This document shows, one piece after another, positions 44,727 to 56,749 of a stretch of DNA of 64,000 nucleotides; position 1 is the stretch's first letter, and each line of letters opens with the position of its first letter. The notes beneath the pieces are model-generated. The model was not told the origin of the DNA, ran no database searches, and saw only the letters and a list, made by a program, of their open reading frames with translations. The stretch lies in the NCBI RefSeq assembly GCF_003265705.1, contig NW_020313057.1:4567075-4631074 (forward strand), written 5' to 3'. Made by a program: the position numbers and the translations under genes. This DNA comes from Callorhinus ursinus. Taxonomy: Eukaryota; Chordata; Mammalia; Carnivora; Otariidae.

Positions 44727-44929
44727 GAGTTGGTAAACGATGGCCAGGCATATACTACTTTTTCTATAAATAAAGTTTTATTGGAACTCAGCCCACTCCC
44801 TCATTTACGTATTCTCTAAGGCAGCTCTTACCTTCCGGCAGCAGAGTTGAGCAGATGCCCGCATGGCCTGCAGGGATTAACACTGAATGTTGGGGGTTTT
44901 TTTCCGGAAAACATCTACCGAACCCCTAA
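44727..44929 (+). mobile_element. Nonautonomous hAT-Charlie-like element
   Basis: TGGTAAACGATGGCCAGGC, TATAAATAAAGTTTTATTGGAAC, CAGCCCACTCCCTCATTTACG, GGCAGCAGAGTTGAGCAG and a right end CCGAACCCCTAA follow a common mammalian MITE whose ends read CAGGGGTTGGCAAAC and its complement. I could not fix the subfamily name. Confidence 0.75.
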
Positions 44930-44967
44930 GTCCGGTCTAAGAGAACAAAATGGGGCCCTAACTTGGA

Positions 44968-45045
44968 CTGGGGTTTAGGAAGGTTTCCTAGAGGAAGTGA
45001 CATTTCAGAGACACCTGAGAGACAAGGAAGAAACGAGCCAGTTGA
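44968..45045 (-). mobile_element. L2 LINE fragment, antisense
   Basis: GGAAGGTTTCCTAGAGGAAG followed by TGACATTTCAGAGACACCTG is the complement of the L2 TCAAATGTCACC/CAGAGAGGCCTTCC block. Confidence 0.6.
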
Positions 45046-46404
45046 CAAAATGCCAACTGGTCACAGCAGAGGATTGGGGGGTAGGGCTGGGCTGACAGCC
45101 ACTGGGGAGCACCAGTCCCTGTCCCCCAACCCTGGTCCAGTACCACCTCTGCAATGTCCCTATTTAGAGGGGACACCCAAGATGGTCCTTTAAATAAGAT
45201 GATTTTATCTCTTAAATTAATTATTGACATGCAAAAGAAAGATACCTCTGGCTGGTAAATTATCAACCTGATCTGTGATTTCAGACTTTACATCTATCCT
45301 GAGAAATACTGGAGAATAAGAAAAGTCCTGATTTTCAAAATTAAAGGGTAGATTCCAGAAAAGAAAAGGATCCATGATGCCTGACATCATCCTCCTTGAA
45401 AATTCCAGAGAGATTATTACATGGAAGTTCTAGAAACATTGTGAAACCCTGAGGTGATGACTCTGAGCCACACCAACCTCCTTTCCTATCTTGGCAGTGT
45501 CACCAGGGTGGGTGTCAGAAGAATGCCACAAGTAGATCGGATGCTCATTTCAGCCAAATGATCAACCAAAGCCTTTTCATATTTCCTTTTGATAAAGGAA
45601 GAGACAAATGGGCTTTAAAAAACCCTATCATGCAGATGTATTACTGGCTGCACAATCACAACCAGAGAGAACAATGAAGTAGGCGGGGCTGGTCTTCTTG
45701 GTCTTCCTCACGCGGGTGAAGCCCTCCCAAGTGAGAAAAGCAAAGGTTACTTTTTCAGAGCTTGCCAGGGCAAGGGACTGAGCCACCAGCCCTTGAGTTT
45801 GAAGGAGACTCAAAGGCAGACAGAGGAGTGGGAGGCTCCACTCTGGACTAGAACCTGTTGGCCTGGGGAGGCTATAGTCAGGCTAAGTAGAAGCAGGGAT
45901 CCTCTGTGGCTGATTGGGGGAGCATATTGGGCTGCCTCAGGCTGGTCCTACCTGGGAACAAACACAAAAATTAGGGAAGTGCCAGTAACTAATCAAGTCT
46001 GGGCCATTTAGGGCCAATTGCCACTGGGGTTATTGGTTCGTTCCCTGGACTGGTTGCTGCAGATTAGAGGTCAGTGTCCTAGAGTTACATATGGCCTGGC
46101 CACTGTCTATCTGCATAATGTCCCTACCTACCACCGCTCTGCGTCTAACATGGTGAGAATAATAGACTACTGGGGTGGATTTCCTTGAAAGTGGCAGGAA
46201 GACAGTTTCCTAAGTAGACAAAACAAGCAATTCATTAGCCCCAAATTCAGAGGAGATAAAATTAAAAATCAATTAAATATCTTCCCCAAGGAAAATCAGG
46301 GGCATAAAGATTGATGAAATGTAAATGCACTGCAAGAGTAGCTAAAACAATCTTCAGCAAAGTCGGTTTACATGGGTCCCATCAATGTCCAAGTAAAGCA
46401 GGTG
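45046..46404. other. Unique sequence
   Basis: No gene recognised. The stretch 45790-46140 looks somewhat LTR-like in composition but matches nothing I know. Confidence 0.45.
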
Positions 46405-46545
46405 GCTGATTAGCCTACTGCTTGCTCTGTGACCTTGGGCAAGTCACTCGGTCTCTATCAACCATAACTGCTCAACTGTAAAATAAATAGGCTGAATTAA
46501 AATCACTCAGGTCCTTTATGGTTGCAAAATTTTATGGTTCTGTGA
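46405..46545 (+). mobile_element. MIR SINE
   Basis: CTGCTTGCTCTGTGACCTTGGGCAAGTCACTCGG-type core (46420-46452), then CTCAACTGTAAAATAAATAGG and GGTCCTTTATGGTTGC, is a clear MIR core. Confidence 0.88.
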
Positions 46546-48852
46546 TTCTCATCACTTGGAAAGTTCTTTTGTTTTACAAATGGCAGCTTTATGTCTGCCT
46601 AGCTAGCTATATTAATTCATTAGGAGCTGCATTTGAAAAAAAGCAAAACAAATCTCACCCATGTTTGGTAAAAGTGCATTCATTCAACAATAATAATGGA
46701 ACAGTAACAAGGAATAAAACACTCTCCCTGGTGCCATGGGAGAAACAAAGAGAAAAGACCCAGCACCAAAGGACTGGAGTTGAGAAGTTAAATATGCACA
46801 TAATTAACTCTAAGTAAGAAACAAAGTATTCGGTGCCCTAAAATGATACAAGAAAGTGATACAGAAAATGACAAATACTATGTACAAGCTGAGAGGCTTC
46901 CCTAAAGGTGGTAAAAAGAATCAGCTACTAATTGCATTTTTTAGCCTATTGTAATTTGCAGAGAATTTTCGTTTGCTCCCATTGCTCCTCCTCAACCCTT
47001 CCGCCCTCCCCTCACCCCTGGCTTTGGGGTTTGGCACATCAGAGTCACACAACAGGTCTCTACTGCAAAGAGCATTTTAAAAAGACAGTTATGCCAGAAT
47101 ATTGGCAACTCTACATTTGACAGGATGTTCAGGCCAGAGAAAACCCAGTCTCAGAAATTATTAAATAAGCCATGAAGGGGCACAAATGTTCCCCTGAGGC
47201 TGATTTTTCCTTAAAGTCTCTGTTCCTCGGAAGTGGTAAATGCTGAAAATTGCCATTTCCTGCTGCCCTCCACCCCCATCTGAAGCCACTCGTGGTGTTG
47301 GAGGGGTGGGTTTTTAAAAAGCATAGCTTCCTAACACTTAGGCAGCCTTCCATTTCCACTGGCAAAGGGGTTAGGGGAGATTTTTCACGTGCCTCTTACT
47401 GCCCCTGGGTGGGAAGCCTGATCTTTAACTCCTGCAGCTCTCCTGCTACTACCCCAAAACGCTTCCATTTTCTCCAATTTAAGAAAAACACATGCAAATC
47501 ACAAAACGCAGAGTGCCCTCTGCCCAAGAAGCACAGCCACCCCCTGCAGGCATGCTTTTCAGGCTGCACAGACAGCAAGTCAGCGTCTCTTAAACAACAA
47601 ACAACTTTGGGTCACGTTTTATAAAAGTGCTTTCCCTATGACAAAAATGATACACAAGAGGCACCTTAAATTGATACCACTGTCTCTTGTTTAATGTGGA
47701 CCGTAAGTAACTTCTTGAGCAGCCGCTGCGAATGGCAAATTGATTGTCCTGTTTGGCGCAGGCGGGGAGGATGTCCAGTTCAGTGGAAAGGCTTTATTTC
47801 TCTATTACTTCCTTTTCAGGGTGAGACAGAGGTTGAGCAGGTGCACTGTGGGGAGTAGAAAGACCTGCAAGCCGGAAACAGGAAGTTCTCAGAGACCAAT
47901 GGCTCCTGGCTTGTCAATTACTAAAAACAAGCGCCCAAATACTGACTCAATATTTACTAAATCTGGCAAGAGATTTGGAGGTCCCTCATGGTGTTTGCAT
48001 ATTTTCACAAATCCCCAAACAATTAGCAGGCGCTTTTTGACAGCAGGGTTTCTCTTTGTTTTCCTGCAAACTCTCATGGGTGTACCTATTTAAATTCTGT
48101 GACTAAAAGCCCATGGGGATGATGCTAAGTATGCAGTCAGGGTGCCTAATCATTATTCTTAACAAGTTCATCATCTTCATGTGGCCAAACCAGCTATGGG
48201 ACTCTCCCCACCCAGTCGCTAGCATACGCATCTGGCAGAGCTCTGTGCCTTGCAAGCTGGAACCCATATGAGATACCAAGGGACAAAAGCAGCTGCGGTC
48301 CCCAAATGCCCTGCCAATTACGATAAGTACTGAACTACCCAGGTTTTTGTTTGGTTGGTTGGTTGGTTTTGCCCCCTTTGGAATATTCCCTTACTTTATC
48401 TTGAGTTGCTATAAACTAACTCATTTCAACAGTAGATAGATGTGAATGCCTTTACTTAATATTGATGTTCTCCTGCAAAGCTGCATGTAAATATATCCTT
48501 TAAAAAAAAAAAAACAAGAAAGTCGCTGTTGTAAAAAGCTTGAAGGCAAAATCTTTGATAACTCAGTATACCCTTTTACAGCCAGCCAGCCATTCCTCAT
48601 TCATCTCTTGCGTTTATTGATGACAGGCTCACGCATGTACAGAGCAATCTACAGAGGTGCAAAAGCAAACCCAAATATTCTCCTGTGAGCACTGAATAAG
48701 AAAAGGAGGGTGAAAATATCTTCCTAAAATATGTAAAGATGAATTGCTTTCTTACAAGAAAACAAATTTCATGGCAATCCACACAAATCACTCCACCTGC
48801 AGATTCCTGGGGGGCCCTCCCTGCTCTCATCCTGCCCACTGTGTTAGTCTGG
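46546..48852. other. 2.3-kb repeat-free stretch, no gene
   Basis: One of the longest stretches without a recognised repeat. It contains recognisable transcription-factor-like words: CCGGAAACAGGAAGTTC (47872-47888, two ETS cores), TGACTCAATATTTAC (47943-47957, AP-1-like next to a forkhead-like word) and AACAATTAGCAGG near 48019. A 117-codon frame (47740-48093) spans them without a domain. Short (GGTT)n near 48354-48369 and an A13 run near 48502-48514. Confidence 0.5.
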
Positions 48853-49003
48853 TCCAAGGATTCTCAACCCTGGCTCCACGTCAGAACCGCCTGGGGATTT
48901 TTAAAAAATACTCATGTCTTGACCCTAGTCCCGGAGATTCTGATTTAATTGATCTGGGATTGGTGATTTTAACATGCAGCCGGACTTCAGAACCACAGGC
49001 TGT
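48853..49003 (+). mobile_element. MER5-like hAT-Charlie element
   Basis: AAGGATTCTCAACCCTGGCTCC, AGAACCGCCTGGGGATTTTT, AAAAAATACTCATGTCTTGACC, GAGATTCTGATTTAATTGATC and CCACAGGC give a near-complete MER5 order. Confidence 0.88.
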
Positions 49004-51732
49004 AATCAAAGTCGATAAATCACTGCAATCCATCACCTCAACCCAAATAAATGTAGACAACTAGAAAGTCAATATGCTGAAAGTTCCAGATATCTCAGAA
49101 TTTTGTATACACGGTATTACTAGAGGGGCTACAAACTGTTGTTTGTACCCGCTTATGTTGGGAGGTCAGAGTGTATTTTAGGACAGGAGTGTGAGATGGC
49201 TCCTCAAATTGTCGCTCAATAATTTTAGATTATTTACCACCACTACCTCTCTCAACACTGCAGGGATGTCTGTTTTCCTTTAAAAGGAAAGGAAGCTATA
49301 AAATCAGAGCTTGGTACTCAGAGATTCATGTCTAACTAGACAATTCACAGAGCAGGACACTGAAGCCAAGAATAAATAAGATGAAAACTGCTAAAGGGAA
49401 GTTGCCCCAGCTGAGAGGAAACCAAGAAAAGTAGACAGTGGTCCAAATTTTCTTGTAGGGGATGAGGTTTAAGAGTAGGCTCAGCCCCTAGGTAGCTAGC
49501 CAGCAGCCTCTGTGGCTCACGTTCCTTAGCAGAAAGACAAGAGCACTGACTTTTGTCCGAAGCTGCTCACAGTCCTGGGGCTAGACAAGCCTTTACCTGT
49601 TAGTCATGGCCCCTGAAAAGCCAGTATAGGAAAAGGAGGGTTTGGGGGTTTGGGGTGGGTTTTTTTTTCATTTTTTTCATTAAGAGATTGTTCTTCATTC
49701 TGAGATCCCATCTTTCCTGTATTTTTTTTATAAAGTTAAGTTCATTTCCTCTGCGAAATGACTTTCAGGGTAGATTCAATTGGTTTGGATGTGTGTCTAC
49801 AAAACAGCAGCTCAATAAATGTTTCCTGAACAACCCAACGCAGAGTTCGTGTACACGTAAGTGACCACGTACCGTGAGAGGCACTGGGTACATTTTTTAA
49901 CCAGCAAGAGCACAGATAATGCTCTTTGGCAGCCAGCAATTGATTAGTACTTCACAGAAGACAGATGTCCTGGCCTCATCCACAGTGTATTTCAGTGGTT
50001 GTATCGATCAATGGACCACCATGAGGCAGTCTTGCAGGTGAGTGAGGGGGAAGGGCATTTTTCCACCCTCTGTGTCCATCTCTGTTTCAATGCTTTGCTC
50101 TCCTTTTTCCTTCTGATACAGGCATGTCTTTTGAAGACCAGGAGGAAAAGGGCAAGAGATAAAAGCAAGATCCCGCCGCCGGAAAAGTGAGGTTATTTTT
50201 AGTGCTCATCACCCGGAGCATGGGAGGGGGCCCTCCAGAGACGGGAAAGTGGGATTGCAGAAGGGAATGAGGAAAGGCGGAAGGGGACATCTTGGACCTT
50301 CTCTCTCTTGGCCTAGATGTTAAGGGATCTGTAAATCCAGATGGCAGGTGAGAGATGGTAGAAACAACCTGGAAACCAGGGAAACTGGCTCCCAGACAGA
50401 CCCACAGGGACTGGACAGAACCCTCAGGCCACAGAGAGCAAAATATATCCCTCGAGGGACAGAAATACCTTGATTTATGGAACTCTCCATGTTTAAGTTT
50501 GCCTCTGTAATCATCCCCCAGCACTGGGTATCCTCCAGAGTGTCACATAACCAGAGGAAGAGAGACTGAAGAAAGCTTGTTTGCCTGTGTCTGAGCCTGC
50601 CTGTAAAGGGACAACCATGGGTGGCCATGCTCCTAGGCATGAAACACCAAGCAGAGGTTACTCTTGGGGCTCAGGGGAGGCTGTGGGCCAGGCTCTCTCT
50701 CTGCAGGGGGGGTGGTCTTCCTTCAGAACCAGCTTTGAAGAACAGGTGTTGTTTTTAATAAAGGAAGTCAGACTATCCAACCACTGAAGTGAACCTTTGC
50801 TGCCTTCCTTTTTAGTTAAGTTCCATTTGCTATTGTACATAAACATGCTGACTTTTCAGACACATAGTTGGCCTTATTTTAATCATCTTGAGCTCTTTCC
50901 TCTACCACATGGAGTCCTAGAAGATGGCACTCACTGGCGGCACTCCCAGCTTCCCCTGACCCTGACCCATTGTTCCCTCCCCTTGGAACATAAGGACCTA
51001 GACAATGGCTTTCTCAAATTGAGGACAGCCTCTGGCCTCAAGGAGGGCCCTTGCTCGGAGAATAGCTCTTGGAATTAGAAGCCAGTTGGAAGGTGAGTGC
51101 TCTGTGAGAGGGCAGAAAGAGAGCCATCCGGAGCCCCGAGTCCTTGCTCAGCCCCTGCCAGGCACAGCACCAGATAACTCTGGAAGCATCAGGCTTCAGG
51201 AGGAAATGTCAGTACCAGAGAGTTCAGGCCACAAGACTGTCACACATTTATGGGTGTATTTAACTCTGTTGAATTCAAAACTCTTTGAGCGTTCATAGGA
51301 TTAAAAACAGAAATGAAAGCAAACCTTTCTTGCTAAAAGTCAACCAACAGGATGCTCTGCCTCTCTCTGGAGGCTGAGTCTCTCCTTATAAGGCACCCTG
51401 TAAGGGTGCGAGTTAATTTTTACTGCATTTTACTGCAAGCAGGACAAGTTCCACACACCTCTGCGATGGTACCAGAGACGTTCCTCTTCGGAGGAATACA
51501 ACTATGCAGTTTTAATTCCCTGACCCTCATTTAAGCGTGAACACTTTGGACAACTCTTGGTGGGATGTTGGGCTGACAAGATGCCACTCTTTTCTGGGCA
51601 TAGCTCCCAAAACACCAAGAGGGGCCAACCAAGGGCCACAGTTATGCGAGGTGAGCCCAACCCTATCTGCCTGATTCAAGGATAACTCTTATGCCAAGAC
51701 AGGTTTATGCTCTCCCAGGATTCTGAATTTAG
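49004..51732. other. 2.7-kb repeat-poor stretch
   Basis: No gene supported. An L2-like terminal block TCAATAAATGTTTCCTGAAC lies at 49812-49831. Frames of 145 and 106 codons at 50087-50640 overlap on the minus strand without domains. Confidence 0.5.
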
Positions 51733-51795
51733 GAAAGGAGAGAGAGAGAGAGGAAGAGAGAGAGGGACAGGAGAGGAGGGGAGAGGAGAGGGATG
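51733..51795. repeat. (GA)n/(GGAGA)n purine tract
   Basis: About 60 bases of GA and GGAGA units on the plus strand with only one C. Confidence 0.9.
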
Positions 51796-52590
51796 AGAAT
51801 TAGGTTGAGTTTTACCAATGGTTATGCCCTATAAAGAGGATTATGAATTCCTAAAATGACATTCCAGAAACAGACCTGACTGACCCTCCAGGAGGGTCTT
51901 GCTTGTTCATTTTTCTCTTCGATTAGCTAAAATAAACAAGTATTCTCCTAATAAACATCTTTTGCTTGAGCTAACCAGAATTATTTTTCTCTAACACGAA
52001 AAGGCTATAGGTCTATGTTAGGCAGCTAATATTTAAAAAAAAAAAAAAAAAACAATTTAAATACACTGAAAATACTTTTCAAAATTTTGTGAAAGACTTC
52101 ATGTAGGTTTGGTGGGAGAGAGCCATTGTGTTAGGCATCCACAGTGGGCCTTCCATAGTGCTGGAGTCTGAATACTCATGGTATGAATATTCACGAATAC
52201 TCAGGTTCTGAAGTGCTATAACCAAAATACTACCTGTCACAGCACTGTCCCTAGCAAACCTCCTATTGCAAAAGGCTGAAAGAAGCCAATGGCATTAGTG
52301 GCTTTCCCTGCCACAGCTGACCCTCAGTTAAAACTTATGCCAGGCATGCATTAGAGCGCTCCAGTCACTGGGGGGCAGCGGGGGGGGGGGAGATGCTCTC
52401 TTGTGCAGGGCAGATGTTGCTATCCTGAAGCCTCCAGGAGGCCTCAGAATGAGCCACATGGCAAGTCACTGAAGACCAGCCACAGCTGTCCAGGCTGACC
52501 CTGGGGGCCCTCACAGGCTCTTGTGCTTGGTCACCCCCTTGGAGAAACAGCTGCAGGATCAGAGTGGAGACCTTGGGCTGAGATGGCTCG
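51796..52590. other. Unique sequence with an A18 and a G11 run
   Basis: No gene recognised. The A-rich run lies near 52035-52052. G11 at 52380-52390 follows a shorter G run. Confidence 0.5.
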
Positions 52591-52751
52591 GTCGTGGTTT
52601 TCAAAGTGTGGTCTCCCAACCAGCGGGATCAGCATCACTGGGGAGCAGAAATGCAGCATCTCGAGCCAGAATCTGGGGCTGGGCCCAGCAATCCGTAGTG
52701 CTACCATCCCTCCAGGTGATCCTGATACCTCTTAAATTGGGGAACCACCAG
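52591..52751 (+). mobile_element. MER5-like hAT-Charlie element
   Basis: GTGGTTTTCAAAGTGTGGTC, GGGATCAGCATCACTGGGGAG, AGAAATGCAGCATCTCGAGCC, TGGGGCTGGGCCCAGCAATCC, CCCTCCAGGTGATCCTGATACC and GGGGAACCACCA follow the MER5A order, with inverted-repeat-like ends. Confidence 0.88.
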
Positions 52752-53005
52752 CTTATATCCTCTAGTTCGTTGCAAGAAAGACTGGCCAAGTTGTAAAAAA
52801 TATCTCAGCAAGGACATCTCCTCACTTTACCTCTTTATAGTGAGGGCAGCCCCTGTGGTCTGAATATAGCTCCCAGCCTACCCCCTGATTGTCCACACAA
52901 CTTACTGGTAGCCCTTCCAAGCTGTGTGTGATTTCCCCCTTATTTCAGTTGGTTAGCTTTTTTAAATCCCAAAATTATAACACGTTTGTATTAGGAGGCA
53001 GTATG

Positions 53006-53008
<3 letters not shown>
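52752..53008. other. Unique sequence
   Basis: No gene or repeat recognised. Confidence 0.5.

Positions 53009-53047
<39 letters not shown>
53009..53047. repeat. (CA)n microsatellite, about 19 units
   Basis: A perfect CA run of about 39 bases ending in a CCCC tract. Confidence 0.97.
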
Positions 53048-53049
<2 letters not shown>

Positions 53050-53230
53050 CGCCCCAGAGGCTCAGATTTGAGAAACACCTAGATTTTAAGCTCAGTTTTG
53101 GCAAGCAACTGACCTCCCTGAACTTCCTCATCAGTAACATGAAGATTCAACACCTGCCCGATGGTGGTGTTACACAGTCGGAAGACAAATAACACAGCAA
53201 CAGGAATACGTGTGCTCAACAACAGATATG

Positions 53231-53238
53231 TTACCACC

Positions 53239-53269
<31 letters not shown>

Positions 53270-53315
53270 CTACCATCACTACGATCAGCATCAGCACCCT
53301 CATCATCATCATCTC
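53231..53315. repeat. Compound trinucleotide repeat (ACC)n(AAC)n ... (ATC)n
   Basis: ACC units switch to AAC units at about 53252, then decay through ACCATCACTACGATCAGC into CATCATCATCATC. All three motifs are one substitution apart. Frames across it encode homopolymeric Thr/Asn or Pro runs and are not credible genes. Confidence 0.92.
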
Positions 53316-53458
53316 TCCCCTACCAAATCATCTTCACGGCTTACTTCTTGGACAGTGGCCTCTGTGGTTTTCATTTTTTTCCCAGAGAATCACATGTGAC
53401 TCATCCTTACTTACCACTTAAAATGTATTGCCACTCTGCCAAATAAGAGCAACATACC

Positions 53459-53629
53459 CGGGGGCACTTGGGTGGCTCAGGTCATGATCCTGGGGTCCTG
53501 GGATCGAGCCCCACATTGGGCTCCTTGCTCCACAGGAAGCCTGCTTCTCCCTCTCCCACTCCCCCTGCTTGTGTTCCCTCTCTTAGTGTGTCTCTCTCTG
53601 TCAAATGAATAAATAAAATCTTAAAAAAA
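53459..53629 (+). mobile_element. CAN-SINE with a 26-bp deletion between GGCTCAG motifs
   Basis: CTTGGGTGGCTCAGGTCATGATCC: the head passes straight to the second GGCTCAG context, omitting 26 bases present in full copies. The B box (GGGATCGAGCCCC), CT body and AAATGAATAAATAAAATCTT tail are normal. The flanks AGAGCAACATACC and AGAGCAAGATACC form a 13-bp target duplication with one mismatch. Confidence 0.94.
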
Positions 53630-54140
53630 AAGAGCAAGATACCGGTATAAGACCCTTGGCCTTGTTAGCTTTTTATTTACTTATAAATCTTAGGGTTCAG
53701 GCATCATTTCATAAATCAATACTCACATTAACCAGAAACTGAAAGATTCAGGTCCAGCTTTCTGCTCTCCAAGCATGCAAAGACAAAAAGAAAAACAGGT
53801 GTCCCCAGCAGTGCAGAAATTGTTTCCACTGAAAACAGCAGCCGGGTGCTGACAGCCACTTGGCCATCATAATGTTCTGATTACTCTAAATCTGCTTGGT
53901 ACAATCATACTCATGCAGTCCTTGAAAAGATAAGAACTCAGAGTGGAAACGCCACCTCAGTGAGAAAGCCTGAAACACGGAAAAGATCATGAACATGGAG
54001 ATACTCTAACCGATTCAGTTACTGGCAATATCATAAAAACTAAGGGCCCTGATGGAAAACAGCATCATCCCTGCTGTTGGTCTTAAAACATATCTGGTTG
54101 AAAATGGGATATTAAAAATGTTACTTTAACAAACGAACAA
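53630..54140. other. Unique sequence
   Basis: No gene or repeat recognised. Confidence 0.5.
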
Positions 54141-54149
54141 AGAAAAAAA

Positions 54150-54350
54150 GAGACAAACAAAAACCAGACTCTTAAACAGACTCTTAACTATAGAGAACAG
54201 ATGGTCACCAGAGGGCAGGTGGGGGTAATGAGTGACACACTTGATGATGAAGAGCACACTTAGCACGATTCAGCAGAGAATTGCTGAATCACTACATTGT
54301 ACACCTGAAACTAATATAACACTCAACTATAATGGAATTAAAAAAAATTT
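54150..54350 (+). mobile_element. Carnivore L1 3' UTR, short 5'-truncated insertion
   Basis: AGACTCTTAACTATAGAGAAC, TAATGAGTGACACACTTGATG, GAATTGCTGAATCACTACATTG and CACCTGAAACTAATATAACAC, then a CAACTATAATGGAATT end and A-rich tail, form the L1 3' terminus. Flanks ATGTTACTTTAAC and ATGCTATTTTAAC look like a diverged 13-bp target duplication. Confidence 0.88.
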
Positions 54351-54369
54351 GTTTAAATGCTATTTTAAC

Positions 54370-55252
54370 GACGGTAAGTGTCAAACTATATGTTTGCCAA
54401 GATAATTTCTCTTACATCGGTGCCAAGGAAAAGCCAACTCCTACAATTGGAGCCATCACACTAAAGAGGCACTGACAAATCAACTCACTCTTTCCTCCTC
54501 CGGGCAGAACTATAACTATCCCTGTAGAAATTGCATTTTCTAAATTCTCCAGATAAAATACTATAGCCTCCCTCATTCCAATATTAAATAAGCTTCTCTA
54601 ACAGAAGATTGTTTTTATCCAACCTAAATTTCATCTATGACTTCTGAGGGAGTTCAAAATATGCCCCCATCCCCAAAATCTGCCGCTCTGACCTACTGAA
54701 TATTTTGAGTTAAAAACAGCAAAAATAAGCAAAACACACTGACCTTTCTTTTTCTCAAAAGCAGGAGAGGAAATTCCCATGTGGAAGATGTCCTTCCTCT
54801 ACCAGAAGGAAAGTAACATTCTTATCATCAAGGACGAGAAGCTGAGACCAGGAGAATTCTGCACAAATGGACCTTGTTAAAATAATTCCCATCTACCTTT
54901 AAACTCCCCCCCGGAGTTCAGTCATTTGTCCACAAGCCTGTCTCTGTGGCACCCAAGGCAAACACGAGTTGGTTTCCCCCATTTCTTTGGGTCTCTAGTC
55001 CTCACAAAGTCTTCTGTACCACGTAACACCAGTGTTCAATGCATTTGTATGCCTTTCTCCTCTTGATCCGTCTTATATCAACTCAATCCTCAGGGCCAGC
55101 CTAAAAGACCCCTTCGGAAGGTAAAGGAAAAGTTTGCCCCATACACTTCCCTTTCCTCAAGTCCCACGTCCTGAACCTCACCCAGCCTGTGACAAAAGGT
55201 GAACTCGGTGGTTAAATTTCTCTGGGACAATCTTCACTCTAAAATAAGAGAT
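54370..55252. other. Unique sequence
   Basis: No gene or repeat recognised. Confidence 0.5.
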
Positions 55253-55465
55253 GGGGGCACCTGGGCGGCGGGGGGAGTGGGCTCGGTCGGTTAGGAGTCT
55301 GACTCTTGGTTTTGGCTCAGGTCATGGTCTCGGGCCGTGAGATGGAGCCCACGTCAGGCTCCGTGCTCAGCGCAGAGTCTGCTTCAGAATCTCTCTCCTT
55401 CTCCCTCCCCCTCTGCTTCTCCCCCAGCTTGTGCAGGCATGAGTGCACGCTCGCTCTCTCTCTCT

Positions 55466-55466
<1 letters not shown>

Positions 55467-55514
<48 letters not shown>

Positions 55515-55528
55515 ANNNNNNNNNNAAA

Positions 55529-55583
<55 letters not shown>
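55467..55583. repeat. (AAAT)n microsatellite (SINE tail)
   Basis: About 49 bases before and 58 bases after a 10-N gap are perfect AAAT units. True length is unknown. Confidence 0.97.
55516..55525. other. Assembly gap (10 N)
   Basis: Ten N inside the AAAT tract, the same placeholder size as at 30676. Confidence 0.99.
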
Positions 55584-55586
55584 AAT

Positions 55587-56169
55587 CTTCTAAAAACATT
55601 TTTTTAAATTAAAAATTATGATTCTAAATCTTCGAGGATTTAAAAAAAAGCATAGTGGCCCCACAAAATCCTGGCCACTCAAACACAGTCATAAATATAT
55701 GTTAACTGATGCCAGTTGTCTTATTTCTCCAGGTTAAATCATGCCAGTTGCTTCTGGCTCTCCTCCCAGAACCTAATCTCCAACCTCTGGCCATTCTTGT
55801 GGCTCCTCATGGAACCCTCTCGAAGTGCTCTCCTGTTCTTAGGCTGGTTCCAGCAGGACATAGTAGTCCAGGACTCCTGCTTTTTTTCTCTCTTTCTAAT
55901 GGGGCTTCAATGATATGTCATTTAGTCGTGATTTACATTCTATTTTTCATGTACAAAGTGGAGATTGAGCTGGTTAACAAGCCCTGCTTGAACTGTGAGG
56001 TTGTGCATACAAAGTATATTTCCCACTGTCAACAGAGTCTCAGAGGAGTTCATCTCTAGCCAGTTCAACACCTTCAGAGTCACTAGCTTTGGACACTAAG
56101 TCTATGACCCAGGAGACAAGCTGCCAGCCCCAGCAGGCTCCAATCTCCCATTGAAGAGATATAGGTACA
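55587..56169. other. Unique sequence
   Basis: A 116-codon plus-strand frame (55709-56059) includes a hydrophobic run (VVIYILFFMYKVEIE) but no recognised family, and a 65-codon frame overlaps it. I do not call a gene. Confidence 0.45.
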
Positions 56170-56197
56170 GGGAGAGAGAGAGAGAGAGAGAGAGAGA
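56170..56197. repeat. (GA)n microsatellite
   Basis: A perfect GA run of about 28 bases, followed by TATATCTATATATC. Confidence 0.96.
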
Positions 56198-56749
56198 TCA
56201 TATATCTATATATCTAAACATATATTTTAGTCTGACTACATGGGTACAACCTAGATTTCCAGTTCAAAAATTTGTTAATCAAACTGCTTACAGATCATGT
56301 TTGATAAAGCAAACTGTAGCCTTCAGAATTATCTAGAGATGGGAGAAGTCTGGCAAATGCGGCCAGGTTTGGATAACTAAACCTTCAGGATATCCCTCAC
56401 TGGGGAATTTGCCTCTGCCTGAAGGTCTTCAGGTTTCATAGGGCAATCTTTGCCTCCACAGAAGACATCAAGTCACTGGGTTCTCTACTCAGGGAAAAAT
56501 GCCCAAGGAGACACCCAAGACAAAAAGCTTAGAGTGGACACATTTTTAAATGATTCCACCTGAGTAAGAGCAACAAGGAGGTTTTCAGGCCCAAAGTCAC
56601 CCCCTGAACTTCTGGGTTACCTTGGTGGGAACTATGCGGATGGAGACAGGGAACTGGCCGCTGCCTTAAGGATTATAAGCAAATTGGAGGCAGCTCAGGG
56701 TCCCCTGTGATGGCAATAGCATCTTAGAGAGGGGGGAACAGGATTCTGG

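Larger units (their letters stand above)
55253..55586 (+). mobile_element. CAN-SINE with G-rich head insertion and very long tail
   Basis: The head reads GGGGGCACCTGGGCGGC, then an extra G-rich stretch, then GGCTCGGTCGGTTAGGAGTC. An older TCTTGGTTTTGGCTCAGG-type body follows. The tail is an AAAT tract of more than 100 bases broken by an assembly gap. Confidence 0.93.

Noticed and set aside
53161..53446. Frames encoding Thr/Asn/Pro runs
   Set aside because: Produced by the trinucleotide repeat at 53231-53315.
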